Below, one piece after another: positions 36,114 to 45,586 of a stretch of 64,000 nucleotides of DNA. The notes beneath the pieces were generated by a model, which made no database searches, had not been told where the DNA came from, and saw only the letters and a list, made by a program, of their open reading frames with translations. The DNA comes from Nocardioides potassii. GTDB lineage: Bacteria > Actinomycetota > Actinomycetes > Propionibacteriales > Nocardioidaceae. The stretch's first letter is position 1. The number at the start of each line of letters is the position of its first letter. The DNA lies in contig NZ_JAKJHZ010000005.1 of the NCBI RefSeq assembly GCF_021648885.1, forward strand, positions 496,001 to 560,000, written 5' to 3'. The translations under genes and the position numbers were made by a program.

Positions 36114-37421
36114 ATGTCCCTGATCCGTCGCATCGACCTGCGGGGCGCCGATCCGGCGTCCGTCGACTACCGCGCGAGCGTGCCTCGCGCCGAGTTCGAC
36201 GTCGAGGCGGCGACGCATCAGGTGCAGCCGATCATCGACGCCGTACGGACCCGCGGGGTCGAGGCGATCGTCGAGCTGTCGGCCCGGTTCGACGGGGTGG
36301 ACCGCGAGGACATCACGGTCCCGCCCGAGGCGCTGCAGAAGGCCCTCGCCGAGCTCGACCCCGACGTGCGTGCCGCGCTGGAGGAGTCCGTGCGCCGCCT
36401 GCGCGCCACGTGCGAGGCCGAGCTCGAGCACGACGTGACGAGCGAGGTCGCGCCCGGCGCCACGGTGACGCACCGCAAGGTGCCGATCGACCGCGTCGGC
36501 CTCTACGTGCCCGGTGGCCTCGCCCCGCTGGTGAGCAGCGTCGTGATGAACGTCGTCCCGGCGCAGGTCGCGGGCGTCCGCTCGATCGCGCTCGCCAGCC
36601 CGCCCCAGAAGAACCGCGAGGGCCTGCCCGAGCCGACGATCATGGCCGCGTGCGCCCTGCTCGGCGTCGACGAGGTCTACGCCGTCGGCGGCGCACAGGC
36701 GATCGCGATGTTCGCCCACGGAGCGGGGCCGTGCCGGCCGGTCGACCTCGTCACCGGCCCGGGCAACATCTACGTGGCCGCCGCGAAGCGGCTGGTGCGC
36801 GGCACGGTCGGCATCGACTCCGAGGCGGGCACGACGGAGATCGCGGTCCTCGCGGACGACAGCGCGGACCCCGCCTTCGTCGCCGCCGACCTGATCAGCC
36901 AGGCCGAGCACGACCCGATGGCGGCCTCGGTGCTGGTGACCGACTCGCTCGCCCTCGCCGACGCGGTCGACGTCGAGCTCGACAAGCAGGTCTTCGCGAC
37001 CCGCCACACCGAGCGGATCCGTACGGCGCTGGGCGGACCGCAGTCCGCCATCGTCCTGGTCGACGACGTCGACCAGGGCGTGCAGGTCGTCGACGCCTAC
37101 GCCGCGGAGCACCTGGAGATCCAGACCCGCGACGCCGCCGCGGTCGCTGCCCGTGTGCGCAACGCAGGTGCGATCTTCGTCGGGCCGTGGGCACCCGTGT
37201 CGCTGGGCGACTACGCCGCGGGCTCCAACCACGTGCTGCCGACCGCCGGCTGCGCCTGCCACTCGAGCGGGCTGTCGGTGCGCGCCTTCACCCGGTCGAT
37301 GCACGTCGTCGACTACTCGCAGGCGGCGCTCTCGGAGGTGGCGGGCCACGTCGTGACGCTGGCCGAGGCCGAGGACCTGCCGGGCCACGGCCAGGCCGTG
37401 TCGGTCCGGTTCGGACAGTGA
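36114..37421 (+). CDS. hisD: Histidinol dehydrogenase HisD
   Basis: 435 residues, the usual length. It oxidises histidinol to histidine in two NAD-dependent steps. Family blocks: [68 protein letters not shown], the zinc and catalytic region [17 protein letters not shown], and [20 protein letters not shown]. First gene of hisDCBH. Its stop overlaps the hisC GTG (GTGA). Confidence 0.98.
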   Translation: MSLIRRIDLRGADPASVDYRASVPRAEFDVEAATHQVQPIIDAVRTRGVEAIVELSARFDGVDREDITVPPEALQKALAELDPDVRAALEESVRRLRATCEAELEHDVTSEVAPGATVTHRKVPIDRVGLYVPGGLAPLVSSVVMNVVPAQVAGVRSIALASPPQKNREGLPEPTIMAACALLGVDEVYAVGGAQAIAMFAHGAGPCRPVDLVTGPGNIYVAAAKRLVRGTVGIDSEAGTTEIAVLADDSADPAFVAADLISQAEHDPMAASVLVTDSLALADAVDVELDKQVFATRHTERIRTALGGPQSAIVLVDDVDQGVQVVDAYAAEHLEIQTRDAAAVAARVRNAGAIFVGPWAPVSLGDYAAGSNHVLPTAGCACHSSGLSVRAFTRSMHVVDYSQAALSEVAGHVVTLAEAEDLPGHGQAVSVRFGQ

Positions 37422-38548
37422 GCGCGTCGTTCCCCCCGCTGCGTGACGAGCTGCGGGGGATCGAGCCCTACGGTGCGCCGCAGATGGCGCACGACCGGGT
37501 GCCGGTGCAGCTCAACGTCAACGAGAACCCCTACGCGCCTTCCGCCGAGCTCGCCGCCTCGCTGGCCAATGCGGTCTCGACCGTCGCCCTGGAGCTCAAC
37601 CGCTACCCCGACCGCGAGTTCGTCGCGCTGCGCGAGCAGCTCGCCGGCTACCTCAACGCGTCCGGGGGCAGCGACATCACGCCCGACATGGTCTGGGCGG
37701 CCAACGGCTCCAACGAGGTCATGCAGCAGCTGCTGCAGGCCTTCGGCGGCCCGGGGCGGCTCGCGCTCAGCTTCGCGCCGACGTACTCCATGTATCCGGA
37801 GTACGCCCGCAACACGCTGACCGAGTGGGCCGTCGGCCACCGCGAGGAGGACTTCGGCCTCGACCTCGACCGCGCGCGTGCCCTCGTCGAGGAGCGACGC
37901 CCGAGCATCGTGCTGCTGCCCAGCCCCAACAACCCGACCGGTACGGCCCTGCCGCCGGAGGCGGTGTCCGTGCTGTGCGAGGCCGTCGGGGACGACGGGC
38001 TGCTGGTCGTCGACGAGGCCTACGGCGAGTTCCGCCGCACCGGCACACCGAGCGCGCTCGAGCTGCTGCCGCGCCACCGCAACCTCGTCGTCACCCGCAC
38101 GATGAGCAAGGCCTTCGCGCTCGCCGGCGCGCGGCTCGGCTACCTGGCCGCCGACCCGGCGATCTGCGACGCGCTGCGGATCGTGCGACTGCCCTACCAC
38201 CTCTCCGCGACCACGCAGGCGACGGCGAGCGTCGCGCTGTCGTACGTCGACGAGCTGCTGGCGCACGTCGACGACCTGCGCGTCGAGCGTGACGCCACGG
38301 TGTCGTGGCTGCGTGGGCAGGGCCTGGACGTGGCCGACTCGGATGCGAACTTCGTCCTGTTCGGCCGGTTCGCCGACCGGCACGCCGTCTGGCAGGGTCT
38401 CGTCGACCGGGGTGTGCTGATCCGCGAGACCGGGCCCGCGGGCTGGCTGCGGGTCTCGATCGGCACGGCGGATGAGATGACGTCGTTCCGGACGGCGCTC
38501 ACTGAGACGATGGAGTCCCGGCAGGAGCGGATGGAGGAGCAGCGATGA
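37418..38548 (+). CDS. hisC: Histidinol-phosphate aminotransferase HisC
   Basis: 376 residues from a GTG overlapping the hisD stop. PLP enzyme converting imidazole-acetol phosphate to histidinol phosphate. [16 protein letters not shown] is the HisC N-terminal block. [41 protein letters not shown] and the PLP lysine in [18 protein letters not shown] follow. The C-terminal arginine block is [13 protein letters not shown]. The stop overlaps hisB. Confidence 0.97.
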   Translation: MSASFPPLRDELRGIEPYGAPQMAHDRVPVQLNVNENPYAPSAELAASLANAVSTVALELNRYPDREFVALREQLAGYLNASGGSDITPDMVWAANGSNEVMQQLLQAFGGPGRLALSFAPTYSMYPEYARNTLTEWAVGHREEDFGLDLDRARALVEERRPSIVLLPSPNNPTGTALPPEAVSVLCEAVGDDGLLVVDEAYGEFRRTGTPSALELLPRHRNLVVTRTMSKAFALAGARLGYLAADPAICDALRIVRLPYHLSATTQATASVALSYVDELLAHVDDLRVERDATVSWLRGQGLDVADSDANFVLFGRFADRHAVWQGLVDRGVLIRETGPAGWLRVSIGTADEMTSFRTALTETMESRQERMEEQR

Positions 38549-39153
38549 GTCGCGTGGCGAAGATCGAGCGCACGACCAAGGAGTCGCAGGTCAGGGTCGA
38601 GGTCGACCTCGACGGCACCGGGCGCTCCGACGTGTCCACGGGCGTCGGGTTCTACGACCACATGCTCGACGCCTTCGCCCGCCACTCCCTGGTGGACCTC
38701 GTCGTGCACACCGAGGGCGACACGCACATCGACGCCCACCACTCCGTCGAGGACACCGCGATCGTGCTGGGCCAGGCGCTGCGGGAGGCACTGGGCGACA
38801 AGTCGGGCATCCGACGCTTCGGCGACGCCACCGTGCCGCTCGACGAGGCGCTGGTCCAGGCCGTCGTCGACGTGTCCGGACGTCCCTACTGCGTGCACAC
38901 CGGCGAGCCCGAGGGCCAGGTCTACGCGGCCATCGGCGGCTCCGGCGTGCTCTACGCCGGCTCGCTGACCCAGCACGTCTTCGAGTCGATCGGCCAGCAC
39001 GGCCACTTCGGGCTGCACGTCCGGGTGCTCGCCGGTCGCGACCCGCACCACATCGTCGAGGCGCAGTTCAAGGCGTTCGCCCGGGCGCTGCGCGACGCCG
39101 TCGCCATCGACCCGCGCGAGACCGGCGTGCCCTCCACCAAGGGAAGCCTGTGA
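38545..39153 (+). CDS. hisB: Imidazoleglycerol-phosphate dehydratase HisB
   Basis: 202 residues, the monofunctional form without a phosphatase domain. Metal-binding histidine/glutamate clusters: [33 protein letters not shown], then SGSL-region counterparts including [17 protein letters not shown] and [17 protein letters not shown]. It dehydrates imidazole glycerol phosphate. The ATG overlaps the hisC stop and its end overlaps hisH. Confidence 0.97.
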   Translation: MSRVAKIERTTKESQVRVEVDLDGTGRSDVSTGVGFYDHMLDAFARHSLVDLVVHTEGDTHIDAHHSVEDTAIVLGQALREALGDKSGIRRFGDATVPLDEALVQAVVDVSGRPYCVHTGEPEGQVYAAIGGSGVLYAGSLTQHVFESIGQHGHFGLHVRVLAGRDPHHIVEAQFKAFARALRDAVAIDPRETGVPSTKGSL

Positions 39154-39788
39154 CCCCTGACGTCGTCGTCCTCGACTACGGCTCGGGCAACGTCCGCTCC
39201 GTCGTACGCGCGGTCGAGCGGGCCGGCGCGTCGGTCACCCTGACGTCGGACTTCGACACCGCGCTCGCGGCCGACGGCCTGGTCGTGCCCGGCGTGGGGG
39301 CGTACGCCGCCTGCATGCAGGGCCTTCGCGCGATCAAGGGCGAGCGGATCATCGGTCGCCGGCTCGCGGGCGGGCGGCCGGTGCTCGGCATCTGCGTGGG
39401 CATGCAGATCCTCTTCGCGGGTGGCGTCGAGCACGGCGTCGAGACCGACGGGTGCGACGAGTGGCCGGGGCTGGTGACCCGGCTCGAGGCCGACGTGGTG
39501 CCGCACATGGGGTGGAACACCGTGGAGGTGCCCGACGGCACGCAGCTCTTCGCCGGCATCGAGGACGAGCGCTTCTACTTCGTGCACTCCTACGCCGCCC
39601 GCACCTGGGACCTCGTGACCAACAACCGCACCCGCGCGCCGCTCGTCACGTGGGCACAGCACGGAGGCGACCGTTTCGTCGCGGCTGTCGAGAACGGGCC
39701 GCTGACGGCGACCCAGTTCCACCCGGAGAAGTCCGGCGACGCTGGTGCAGACCTGTTGCGCAACTGGGTCGCCACCCTGCCGCGCTGA
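39150..39788 (+). CDS. hisH: Imidazole glycerol phosphate synthase glutaminase HisH
   Basis: 212 residues from a GTG overlapping the hisB stop. Class I glutamine amidotransferase that feeds ammonia to HisF. The nucleophile cysteine is in [15 protein letters not shown], the oxyanion-region PHMGWNTV and the catalytic His-Glu in [16 protein letters not shown]. Its partner hisF is about 5.8 kb downstream, because an accessory block separates hisH from hisA. Confidence 0.97.
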   Translation: MTPDVVVLDYGSGNVRSVVRAVERAGASVTLTSDFDTALAADGLVVPGVGAYAACMQGLRAIKGERIIGRRLAGGRPVLGICVGMQILFAGGVEHGVETDGCDEWPGLVTRLEADVVPHMGWNTVEVPDGTQLFAGIEDERFYFVHSYAARTWDLVTNNRTRAPLVTWAQHGGDRFVAAVENGPLTATQFHPEKSGDAGADLLRNWVATLPR

Positions 39789-39804
39789 CGGCTACCGTCC
39801 CCGC

Positions 39805-40437
39805 ATGACGGGGACCCTGAGCATGAACGGCATCATCCACGCGGCCGTGCGCCGCGACGTCGCGCGGACGGAGACGGCACTGCAAGGCTTCCGCGACGGG
39901 GACGGCGAGAGGGCGCGGCAGCTGCAGACCGCGTGGCGCAACCTGGTGCGCGAGCTGACACACCACCACGAGGCCGAGGACGAGCACATGTGGCCGTTCC
40001 TCCAGACGCGCGGGTTCGACCCCGCGCTCCTCGAGCAGATGGAGGCCGAGCACGTCGCGATGAAGGCGGCCCTCGCCGCGGTCAGTGCGCGCATCGACAG
40101 CCTCGTCGCCGCTCCCACCGCCGCCAACGCAGCCGCGGCGGCGGACGAGACGTCGCGCGCCGAGGTGGTCATCAACGACCACCTCGCCCACGAGGAGGGG
40201 GACGTCGAGGCGCTCATGGGCGACCTCGAGGAGGACGAGGAGTTCAAGGAGCTGACCAAGAGGCTGCGCCCCGCCAGCATCGTCGACGCGGCCAACGCGC
40301 TGGCCTGGATGCAGGACGGCGCGGGGGAGCGGGAGCGGACCGCGCTCCGCGCCACCATCCCGGGCCCGGTGGTCACGCTGCTCACCGCCCTGCTCGCCCG
40401 GCGCTACAAGCGCGAGGTCGCCCCGGTCTGGCGCTGA
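39805..40437 (+). CDS. Hemerythrin HHE domain protein
   Basis: 210 residues. A four-helix bundle with iron-ligand-type residues: HAAVRRDVARTETAL, RELTHHHEAEDEHMWPFL, MEAEHVAMKAALAAV and NDHLAHEEGDVEALMGDL. HHE proteins bind a di-iron centre and are linked to oxygen, NO or oxidative stress responses. TACCGT (39793-39798) ends 6 nt before the ATG, so the message may be leaderless. It is the first gene of the block that interrupts the histidine genes. The 3' end overlaps the convergent gene by 34 nt. Confidence 0.85.
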   Translation: MTGTLSMNGIIHAAVRRDVARTETALQGFRDGDGERARQLQTAWRNLVRELTHHHEAEDEHMWPFLQTRGFDPALLEQMEAEHVAMKAALAAVSARIDSLVAAPTAANAAAAADETSRAEVVINDHLAHEEGDVEALMGDLEEDEEFKELTKRLRPASIVDAANALAWMQDGAGERERTALRATIPGPVVTLLTALLARRYKREVAPVWR

Positions 40438-40925
40438 TCGCCCTCGGCCAGCCGCTTGAGGGTGAGCAGCTGCTTGCGGGCCATCACGAGGTCGCCGACG
40501 GACACCGCGGGTGCCAGCCAGCGACTGCCCGCCATCACCACCTTGAGGAGCAGCCGCGTCGCCTCGCCCTGCGGGAGGACGACGTACGACATGTGGGCCC
40601 CCATGATCCGCGCGGTCAGCTCGCGGCCCGGGTCCACCGCCACCACCCGCCCCTGGTCGCGACCGAGCGCCCGCGTGAACGGATCGCCCACCACCGGCTC
40701 CGGCACGTGCCGCAGCTCACGCGGCGAGCGCCGCCCGAGGTTGTCGACCAGGTCGTAGGAGTACGGCGCCAACCGCACCTGCCGCACCCGCGCCCACACG
40801 TGGGCCGCGTCGGCGTGCACGGTGACGCCCCGCCACGCCTCGAGCGTCGGGTGCGGTCCGAGGTCGTCGCACCCGTAGCGCCGCGCGACCTCCTCGTCGC
40901 TGACTCCCCACCGGTCGCCGATCAC
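40404..40925 (-). CDS. SRPBCC-like conserved protein
   Basis: 173 residues. The order of elements (WRGVTVHADAAHVWARVRQV, YSYDLVDNLGRRSPRELRHV, LTARIMGAHMSYVVLPQGEA, TRLLLKVVMAG) fits an SRPBCC/polyketide cyclase-like helix-grip fold, often found in uncharacterised actinobacterial proteins. No catalytic residues are evident. It converges with the hemerythrin gene and overlaps its last 34 nt. Function unknown. Confidence 0.65.
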   Translation of the reverse strand: MIGDRWGVSDEEVARRYGCDDLGPHPTLEAWRGVTVHADAAHVWARVRQVRLAPYSYDLVDNLGRRSPRELRHVPEPVVGDPFTRALGRDQGRVVAVDPGRELTARIMGAHMSYVVLPQGEATRLLLKVVMAGSRWLAPAVSVGDLVMARKQLLTLKRLAEGDQRQTGATSRL

Positions 40926-40948
40926 GCCCCGATCCTTGCACCCACACC

Positions 40949-41172
40949 GTTGGTCGAGCAGCCGCGCGAGGAACGAGTTCTGTCCTCGGTGGTTGAGGTG
41001 CGAGCGCAGCGAGCCTCGAAACCAGCTCTGTTATTGGTGGTTGAGGTGCGAGCGCAGCGAGCCTCGAAACCAGCTCTGTAATTGGTGGTTGAGGTGCGAG
41101 CGCAGCGAGCCTCGAAACCAGCTCTGTCCTCGGTGGTTGAGGTGCGAGCGCAGCGAGCCTCGAAACCACCCC
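40949..41172. repeat. Four tandem 48-bp palindromic repeats plus a degenerate flanking copy
   Basis: Units run 40981-41028, 41029-41076, 41077-41124 and 41125-41172. The core GGTGGTTGAGGTGCGAGCGC continues AGCGAGCCTCGAAACCA and is identical in all. Only the linker (TGTCCTC, TGTTATT, TGTAATT) and the last 4 bases vary. Each core is an imperfect palindrome (GGTT-GAGG ... CCTC-AACC). A related but diverged sequence, TGGTCGAGCAGCCGCGCGAG, lies at 40950-40969. An inverted copy of the core sits inside the downstream HNH gene. There are no unique spacers, so it is not a CRISPR array. Confidence 0.92.
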
Positions 41173-41230
41173 GCGCATCCCTCTGTGGAGTACGACCCGA
41201 ATGTCGGTGCGCTCATCTAGAATCGAACAC

Positions 41231-42736
41231 ATGATCGATGCGCTGGAAGGACCCGGAGCAGGTGAGGCAGACGCCCTCACTGCCTCCGACCTGCTCGACT
41301 CGATCCGCACGGAACGCGTCGCTGAGAACGCGGCTGCCGGCCGTCAGCTCGACCTCGCCGCACGGTGGGCCGACCTCCACCCACCCGAGTCCATCCACAC
41401 CGCAGCGGCGTTTGAGGTCCGCGGGTCGGAGCACGAGGAACCCATCGCCGGTGACGGCTGTCCATTGGTGGCGGAGTTCTGTGTCGCGGAGCTCGGCACC
41501 GTCCTCGGGATCTCGACGACGGCGGCGAAGAAGCTCATCGGTCACGCCCTCGAGCTCCGCCACCGCCTTCCCCGCCTGTGGGCACAGGTCCACGCCGGTG
41601 TGGTGCCGGCGTGGCGGGCCCGGCTCGTCGCCGAGACCACCATCCACACCACACCCGCCCTGACCCGTGAAGCAGCCGCCCACGTCGACGCCCAGGTCGC
41701 CGCCGTCGCCGGCAGGATCGGTGCCGCGCAGCTCGACAGGCTGGTCGCCGAGACGATCAAGAGGTTCGACCTCGCCCAGCCCGACCCCGCCGCGGATCCC
41801 GTGGACGGCTACCTCCATGTTGATCCACGTCATGTGACGTTGCATGACGAGGACGTGCACTTCGCGGGCACCATGCGGTGGGAGGCCGAGCTCGGTATCG
41901 CGGACTCCCTCGACCTCGATGCGGCCGTCGCCCACGGGGCCGAGCTCCGCAAGGCCATGGGGTCGACCGCCTCGTTGGACGTCCGGCGTGCCGAGGCCCT
42001 CGGGGACCTCGCCCGCACCCAGACCGCGTTGGACCTCGCGGTGGGCACGGGCATGGGCTTGGCTGGTGGTTTCGAGGCTCGCTCCGCTCGCACCTCAACC
42101 ACCGAAGGAACTGACCTCCCGGCCGCTCGAGAACTAGTTTTTCATGTCCACTTCAACGCCTCGACCGTCGGCGAGCGGACCGTGTTCGGTCCCACCGGCC
42201 GCATGGAGGGACGCCAGCGCCTGCTGCTGCTCGACCAGCTGAAGACCTGGTGCGGCGACTCCCGCACGAAGATCACGGTCAAACCGGTCGTCGACCTCAA
42301 CGCCCAGCTGTCCGCACCCGGGTACGACATCCCCGACCGGATCCGCGAACCAGTCATCCTGCGCGACCAGACGTGCGTGTTCCCGTGGTGCACGAGACGC
42401 GCGCGGCGCTGCGACCTCGACCACGTCATCCCGTTCGACCACGACGCTGAAGCTGAAGGCCGACCGCAACCCGGCCCCACGACGACCTGGAACCTCGCGC
42501 CGCTGTGCCGGCACCACCACCGACTCAAGACCCATACGGCCTGGCGTTACGACATGACCGCCAACGGGGTCTTCGAGTGGACCAGCCCCCACGGCCACCG
42601 CTACCGACGCGACCACACCGGCACCATCCCGATCCACCCCGGCGAGTCAGTCGGCGACCCAGCGGAATCGACCGGCGAGCTCGGCGACGGACCCGGCCAC
42701 GTCCCGCCCGCCATCCCGCCGCCCCGCCGACGATGA
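41231..42736 (+). CDS. DUF222 / 13E12-type HNH endonuclease protein
   Basis: 501 residues. An N-terminal DUF222 region (about 1-340) is followed by a C-terminal HNH domain (about 380-440): CVFPWCTRRARRCDLDHVIP and NLAPLCRHHHRLKTH. Zinc cysteines and the HNH histidines are present, so the nuclease is probably intact. This family is multicopy and often repeat-associated in Mycobacterium and Nocardioides. Residues about 280-294 (GGFEARSARTSTTEG) are encoded by an inverted copy of the upstream 48-bp repeat core. TAGAAT (41218-41223) ends 7 nt before the ATG, indicating leaderless expression. Biological role unknown. Confidence 0.9.
   Translation: MIDALEGPGAGEADALTASDLLDSIRTERVAENAAAGRQLDLAARWADLHPPESIHTAAAFEVRGSEHEEPIAGDGCPLVAEFCVAELGTVLGISTTAAKKLIGHALELRHRLPRLWAQVHAGVVPAWRARLVAETTIHTTPALTREAAAHVDAQVAAVAGRIGAAQLDRLVAETIKRFDLAQPDPAADPVDGYLHVDPRHVTLHDEDVHFAGTMRWEAELGIADSLDLDAAVAHGAELRKAMGSTASLDVRRAEALGDLARTQTALDLAVGTGMGLAGGFEARSARTSTTEGTDLPAARELVFHVHFNASTVGERTVFGPTGRMEGRQRLLLLDQLKTWCGDSRTKITVKPVVDLNAQLSAPGYDIPDRIREPVILRDQTCVFPWCTRRARRCDLDHVIPFDHDAEAEGRPQPGPTTTWNLAPLCRHHHRLKTHTAWRYDMTANGVFEWTSPHGHRYRRDHTGTIPIHPGESVGDPAESTGELGDGPGHVPPAIPPPRRR
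42065..42104. repeat. Inverted copy of the palindromic repeat inside the HNH gene
   Basis: The 40-bp sequence beginning GGTGGTTTCGAGGCTCGCTC is the reverse complement of the repeat core found four times at 40981-41172, with one base change (GCGG for GCGC). It is read in frame as part of a linker between the DUF222 and HNH regions. Confidence 0.88.
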
Positions 42737-42850
42737 CCCCGCCCCACAACCCGCCGCAGCACGACACGGCGGGGGCATCGGCCTGCCGGTGCGACACAGG
42801 TCGCGGCGGACACGGAAGGTAGGCGCCGGGCGTGGCGGGCGCGATCCGCG

Positions 42851-43384
42851 TCAGACAGCCCTGAGGTAGCGATTCGTCACCAGGGACTGGATGCGGCGGC
42901 CGACCGGGCCGGTGAGGCGTGCGACCAAGGTGGCTGGTCGGGAGAAGGCCGTGATGGTGAAGGTGACGCTGCCGTCTGCCTGGAGCTCGACCACAAACGC
43001 TTCCTCCCCACGTTCGGGGTGCCCCGGAAGGGTGCCGTACGCGAATCCCTGGCGCCGCGGCTCGTCGACGAGGTAGACCACCCGAACCGGCGCGTCCAGT
43101 CCCAGGGGACCGGGGCCCAGCCGGACGACGGCGACCGTGCCCAGAGCGACCGGATCGTTCGACGGTCGTACGGTCAGCCCGGCTCGGCGATGCATGTCCC
43201 ACCGCAGCACGGCCTGCGAGGCACGTTCGAATCGCTCGGGCCCGGAGCCGACGACGACGCTCCGCAGCAGGACCCCGTATCCGTCCGGCATCGCGCCGGT
43301 GCGCGTGGAACCGACGTCGCTGTAGGTGAAGGGAGCTCCGCGAAGTCGCTCGACCTCAGCGTCGGAGAGCGGCCGACCGGTCAT
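42851..43384 (-). CDS. DUF1990 family protein
   Basis: 177 residues. FTYSDVGSTRTGAMPDGYGV near the N-terminus, AVLRWDMHRRAGLTV and RRQGFAYGTLPGHPERGEEA match DUF1990, an SRPBCC-related family of unknown function common in actinobacteria. The ATG at 43384 begins the family; upstream in-frame sequence shares no resemblance. It follows the transglutaminase-like gene on the same strand by about 100 nt. A 114-bp gap separates it from the convergent HNH gene. Confidence 0.82.
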   Translation of the reverse strand: MTGRPLSDAEVERLRGAPFTYSDVGSTRTGAMPDGYGVLLRSVVVGSGPERFERASQAVLRWDMHRRAGLTVRPSNDPVALGTVAVVRLGPGPLGLDAPVRVVYLVDEPRRQGFAYGTLPGHPERGEEAFVVELQADGSVTFTITAFSRPATLVARLTGPVGRRIQSLVTNRYLRAV

Positions 43385-43485
43385 GGGCAGATGCTGCCAC
43401 GCCGGTCGGCCGCGTCCGCTCGCCGGCAGATCCCGTCGACGGAGCAGCCGTTCCACCTCCGCGGCACGAGAGCCAGCGCCTCGGC

Positions 43486-44286
43486 TCAGCCGAGCACCAC
43501 GAGCTCGCCGAGGTCGTCGTCCGGCAGGTCGCCGTCGACGACGGCGGTGACCTCGGAGCGGTCGAGGCGGACGTCGCCGCGGACGGTGGCGAGGAAGGCG
43601 GTGTCGGCAGCGTCGCGGCCGGTCGCGATCCGCACGAGCGACGACCGAGGGGCGAGGGCGGTCGCGTCGACGACGTGCCAGCCGCCGTCGACATGGGCCT
43701 CCACGACGGCGTGGAAGTCCATCGGGTCGCACCCCGGGGCGTAGACGGCCACGAGCCGGGCGGGCACGCCGACACCCCGCAGCAGGGCCAGGACGAGGTG
43801 GGCGTAGTCGCGGCACACCCCGGCACCGCCGAGCAACGTGTCGACCGCGCCGTCGAGGGGACCGCTGGCGCCGGGGACGTAGCTGAGCCGGGTGCCGACC
43901 CAGGACGACACGGCGTCGAGCAGGTCGTTCGGTGCCACACCCGCGAACTCCGCCGACGCGAACGGCGCAATCGCGTCGGACTGGGCGTACCGGCTGGGCC
44001 GGCGGTGCACCGCCAGGTCGGCGAGGTCCACGGCCGGCGGTTCGGCGCGCCCGCTCACCCGCGCCCGGTATGAGATGGACGACGGGCCCGCAGGCAGCGT
44101 CACGGTGTGCAGCCGGCCATAGTGGTCCGTCTCCACCTCGGTCACCTCGAGAGCACTCCCGTGGTGGATGACCTCGAGCCGCTCCTCGACGACCAGGCCC
44201 GGCGCCCGTGCGACGGCGACCTGCAGCTCGACGACGGACTCGACCGGCGCAGTCACCTCGAGCTCGGCACCCACGGTCCGCTCCAT
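43486..44286 (-). CDS. Transglutaminase-like cysteine protease family protein
   Basis: 266 residues, GGGAGGA 7 nt before the ATG. An N-terminal beta region (about 1-90) ends in the SYRARVSG block. The transglutaminase core follows: catalytic Cys in LLGGAGVCRDYAHLVLALLR, His in DPMDFHAVVEAHVDGGW, Asp in HVVDATALAPRSSLVRI. No signal peptide, so probably cytoplasmic. Such proteins occur in many actinobacteria; substrates are unknown. It lies upstream of DUF1990 and diverges from hisA. Confidence 0.87.
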   Translation of the reverse strand: MERTVGAELEVTAPVESVVELQVAVARAPGLVVEERLEVIHHGSALEVTEVETDHYGRLHTVTLPAGPSSISYRARVSGRAEPPAVDLADLAVHRRPSRYAQSDAIAPFASAEFAGVAPNDLLDAVSSWVGTRLSYVPGASGPLDGAVDTLLGGAGVCRDYAHLVLALLRGVGVPARLVAVYAPGCDPMDFHAVVEAHVDGGWHVVDATALAPRSSLVRIATGRDAADTAFLATVRGDVRLDRSEVTAVVDGDLPDDDLGELVVLG

Positions 44287-44381
44287 CGCACGATCCTCCC
44301 ACGGCTCGCGGTGCGGTCCCGGCTCGTCTCGCCCCGCCACCAGCGGTCCGGTCCCCGACCGCCCGCTCCTAGGATCGGGGC

Positions 44382-45125
44382 ATGCCCAGCACCCCCGAGC
44401 AGCCCTACCTCGAGCTCCTGCCCGCCGTCGACATCAAGGGCGGTCAGGCCGTCCAGCTGGTGCAGGGCGTGGACGGGTCGGAGAAGCGCTTCGGAGACCC
44501 GATCGAGGCGGCGCTGCGGTGGCAGGACGCGGGGGCGGAGTGGATCCACCTCGTCGACCTCGACGCCGCCTTCGGGCACGGGCACAACCGCGAGCTGCAG
44601 GCGAGAATCGTCGGCGCCCTCGACATCCAGGTCGAGATGAGCGGCGGGATCCGTGATGACGAGTCGCTCGAGGCGGCGATGGCGACCGGCTGCCGCCGGG
44701 TCAACATCGGCACCGCCGCCCTCGAGCAGCCCGAGTGGTGCGCCCGCGCCATCGCGACGTACGGCGACCGCGTGGCGGTGGGCCTCGACGTGCGGGGCAC
44801 GACGCTGGCCGCACGCGGCTGGACCCGCGAGGGCGGCGACCTCTACGAGACCCTCGCGCGCCTCGACTCCGAGGGCTGCGCCCGCTACGTCGTCACCGAC
44901 GTCAACAAGGACGGCATGCTCCAGGGCCCCAACCTCCAGCTGCTCCGCGACGTCTGCGCCGCGACGGACAAGCCGGTCGTCGCCAGCGGCGGCGTCACCA
45001 CCCTCGACGACATCCGGGCTCTGATGGGCCTCGTCGGCGAGGGCGTGGAAGGCGCCATCGCCGGGACGGCGCTCTACGAGGGCCGGTTCACGCTCGAGGA
45101 CGCACTGGAGCTGACGAAGCCGTGA
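44382..45125 (+). CDS. hisA: Phosphoribosyl isomerase HisA (PriA-like)
   Basis: 247 residues, a (beta-alpha)8 barrel. Catalytic aspartates lie in [10 protein letters not shown] and [12 protein letters not shown]. It isomerises ProFAR to PRFAR in histidine synthesis. Actinobacterial PriA enzymes also perform the tryptophan TrpF reaction. The RGW block typical of PriA is present ([15 protein letters not shown]). At the position of PriA Arg19 (M. tuberculosis numbering, AVRLVQG) this protein has Gln (AVQLVQG), so dual function is uncertain. TAGGAT (44370-44375) ends 6 nt before the ATG (leaderless). It restarts the his cluster after the accessory block. Confidence 0.93.
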   Translation: MPSTPEQPYLELLPAVDIKGGQAVQLVQGVDGSEKRFGDPIEAALRWQDAGAEWIHLVDLDAAFGHGHNRELQARIVGALDIQVEMSGGIRDDESLEAAMATGCRRVNIGTAALEQPEWCARAIATYGDRVAVGLDVRGTTLAARGWTREGGDLYETLARLDSEGCARYVVTDVNKDGMLQGPNLQLLRDVCAATDKPVVASGGVTTLDDIRALMGLVGEGVEGAIAGTALYEGRFTLEDALELTKP

Positions 45126-45586
45126 GCGAGGCCGTGCCGATGGAGTTCACCGAGTACCACACCCGGCTGGCGGCGTACGTCCTCATCGTCGACGACCAGG
45201 ACCGCGTCCTCCTCGCCTGGTGGAACGGCGAGGGGCACAGCGAGCCCGAGTGGTCGCTGCCCGGCGGCGGGATCGACTTCGACGAGTCGATCATGGCCGG
45301 CGTCGTCCGCGAGGTGTTCGAGGAGACCGGCTACGACGTCGAGCCGGGCGCGCTGCTGACCGAGCACCACTTCACCGCACGCGGTCGCACCTTCGACGGG
45401 TGGTTCCGCTCGCAGCGCTTCGTCTTCGAGGCGACCATCACCGGCGGCGAGCTGGGCACCACCGAGGTCGGCGGGTCGACGGACCACGCCCAGTGGGTGC
45501 CGCTGTCCGAGCTGGACGGCCAGCCGCGGTCCGAGATCGTCGACATCGCGCTGGCGGCCCGCGAGCGGAAGCCGGCGAGCCGATGA
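45122..45586 (+). CDS. Nudix hydrolase
   Basis: 154 residues from a GTG overlapping the hisA stop (GTGA); ATG 45140 is an alternative start. The Nudix box is complete: [20 protein letters not shown] followed by TGY, matching G-x5-E-x7-REUxEExGU. These enzymes hydrolyse nucleoside diphosphate derivatives; the substrate is not apparent. It is inserted between hisA and hisF with overlaps on both sides, so it is co-translated with the histidine genes. Confidence 0.92.
   Translation: MSEAVPMEFTEYHTRLAAYVLIVDDQDRVLLAWWNGEGHSEPEWSLPGGGIDFDESIMAGVVREVFEETGYDVEPGALLTEHHFTARGRTFDGWFRSQRFVFEATITGGELGTTEVGGSTDHAQWVPLSELDGQPRSEIVDIALAARERKPASR

Noticed and set aside
40981..41172. CRISPR array
   Set aside because: The 48-bp units are directly tandem with only 4-7 variable bases between cores and no unique spacers, and no cas genes are near.
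40936..41220. Repeat-encoded ORF with RCERSEPRN repeats
   Set aside because: It is only the translation of the four palindromic repeats and has no ribosome binding site or promoter of its own.
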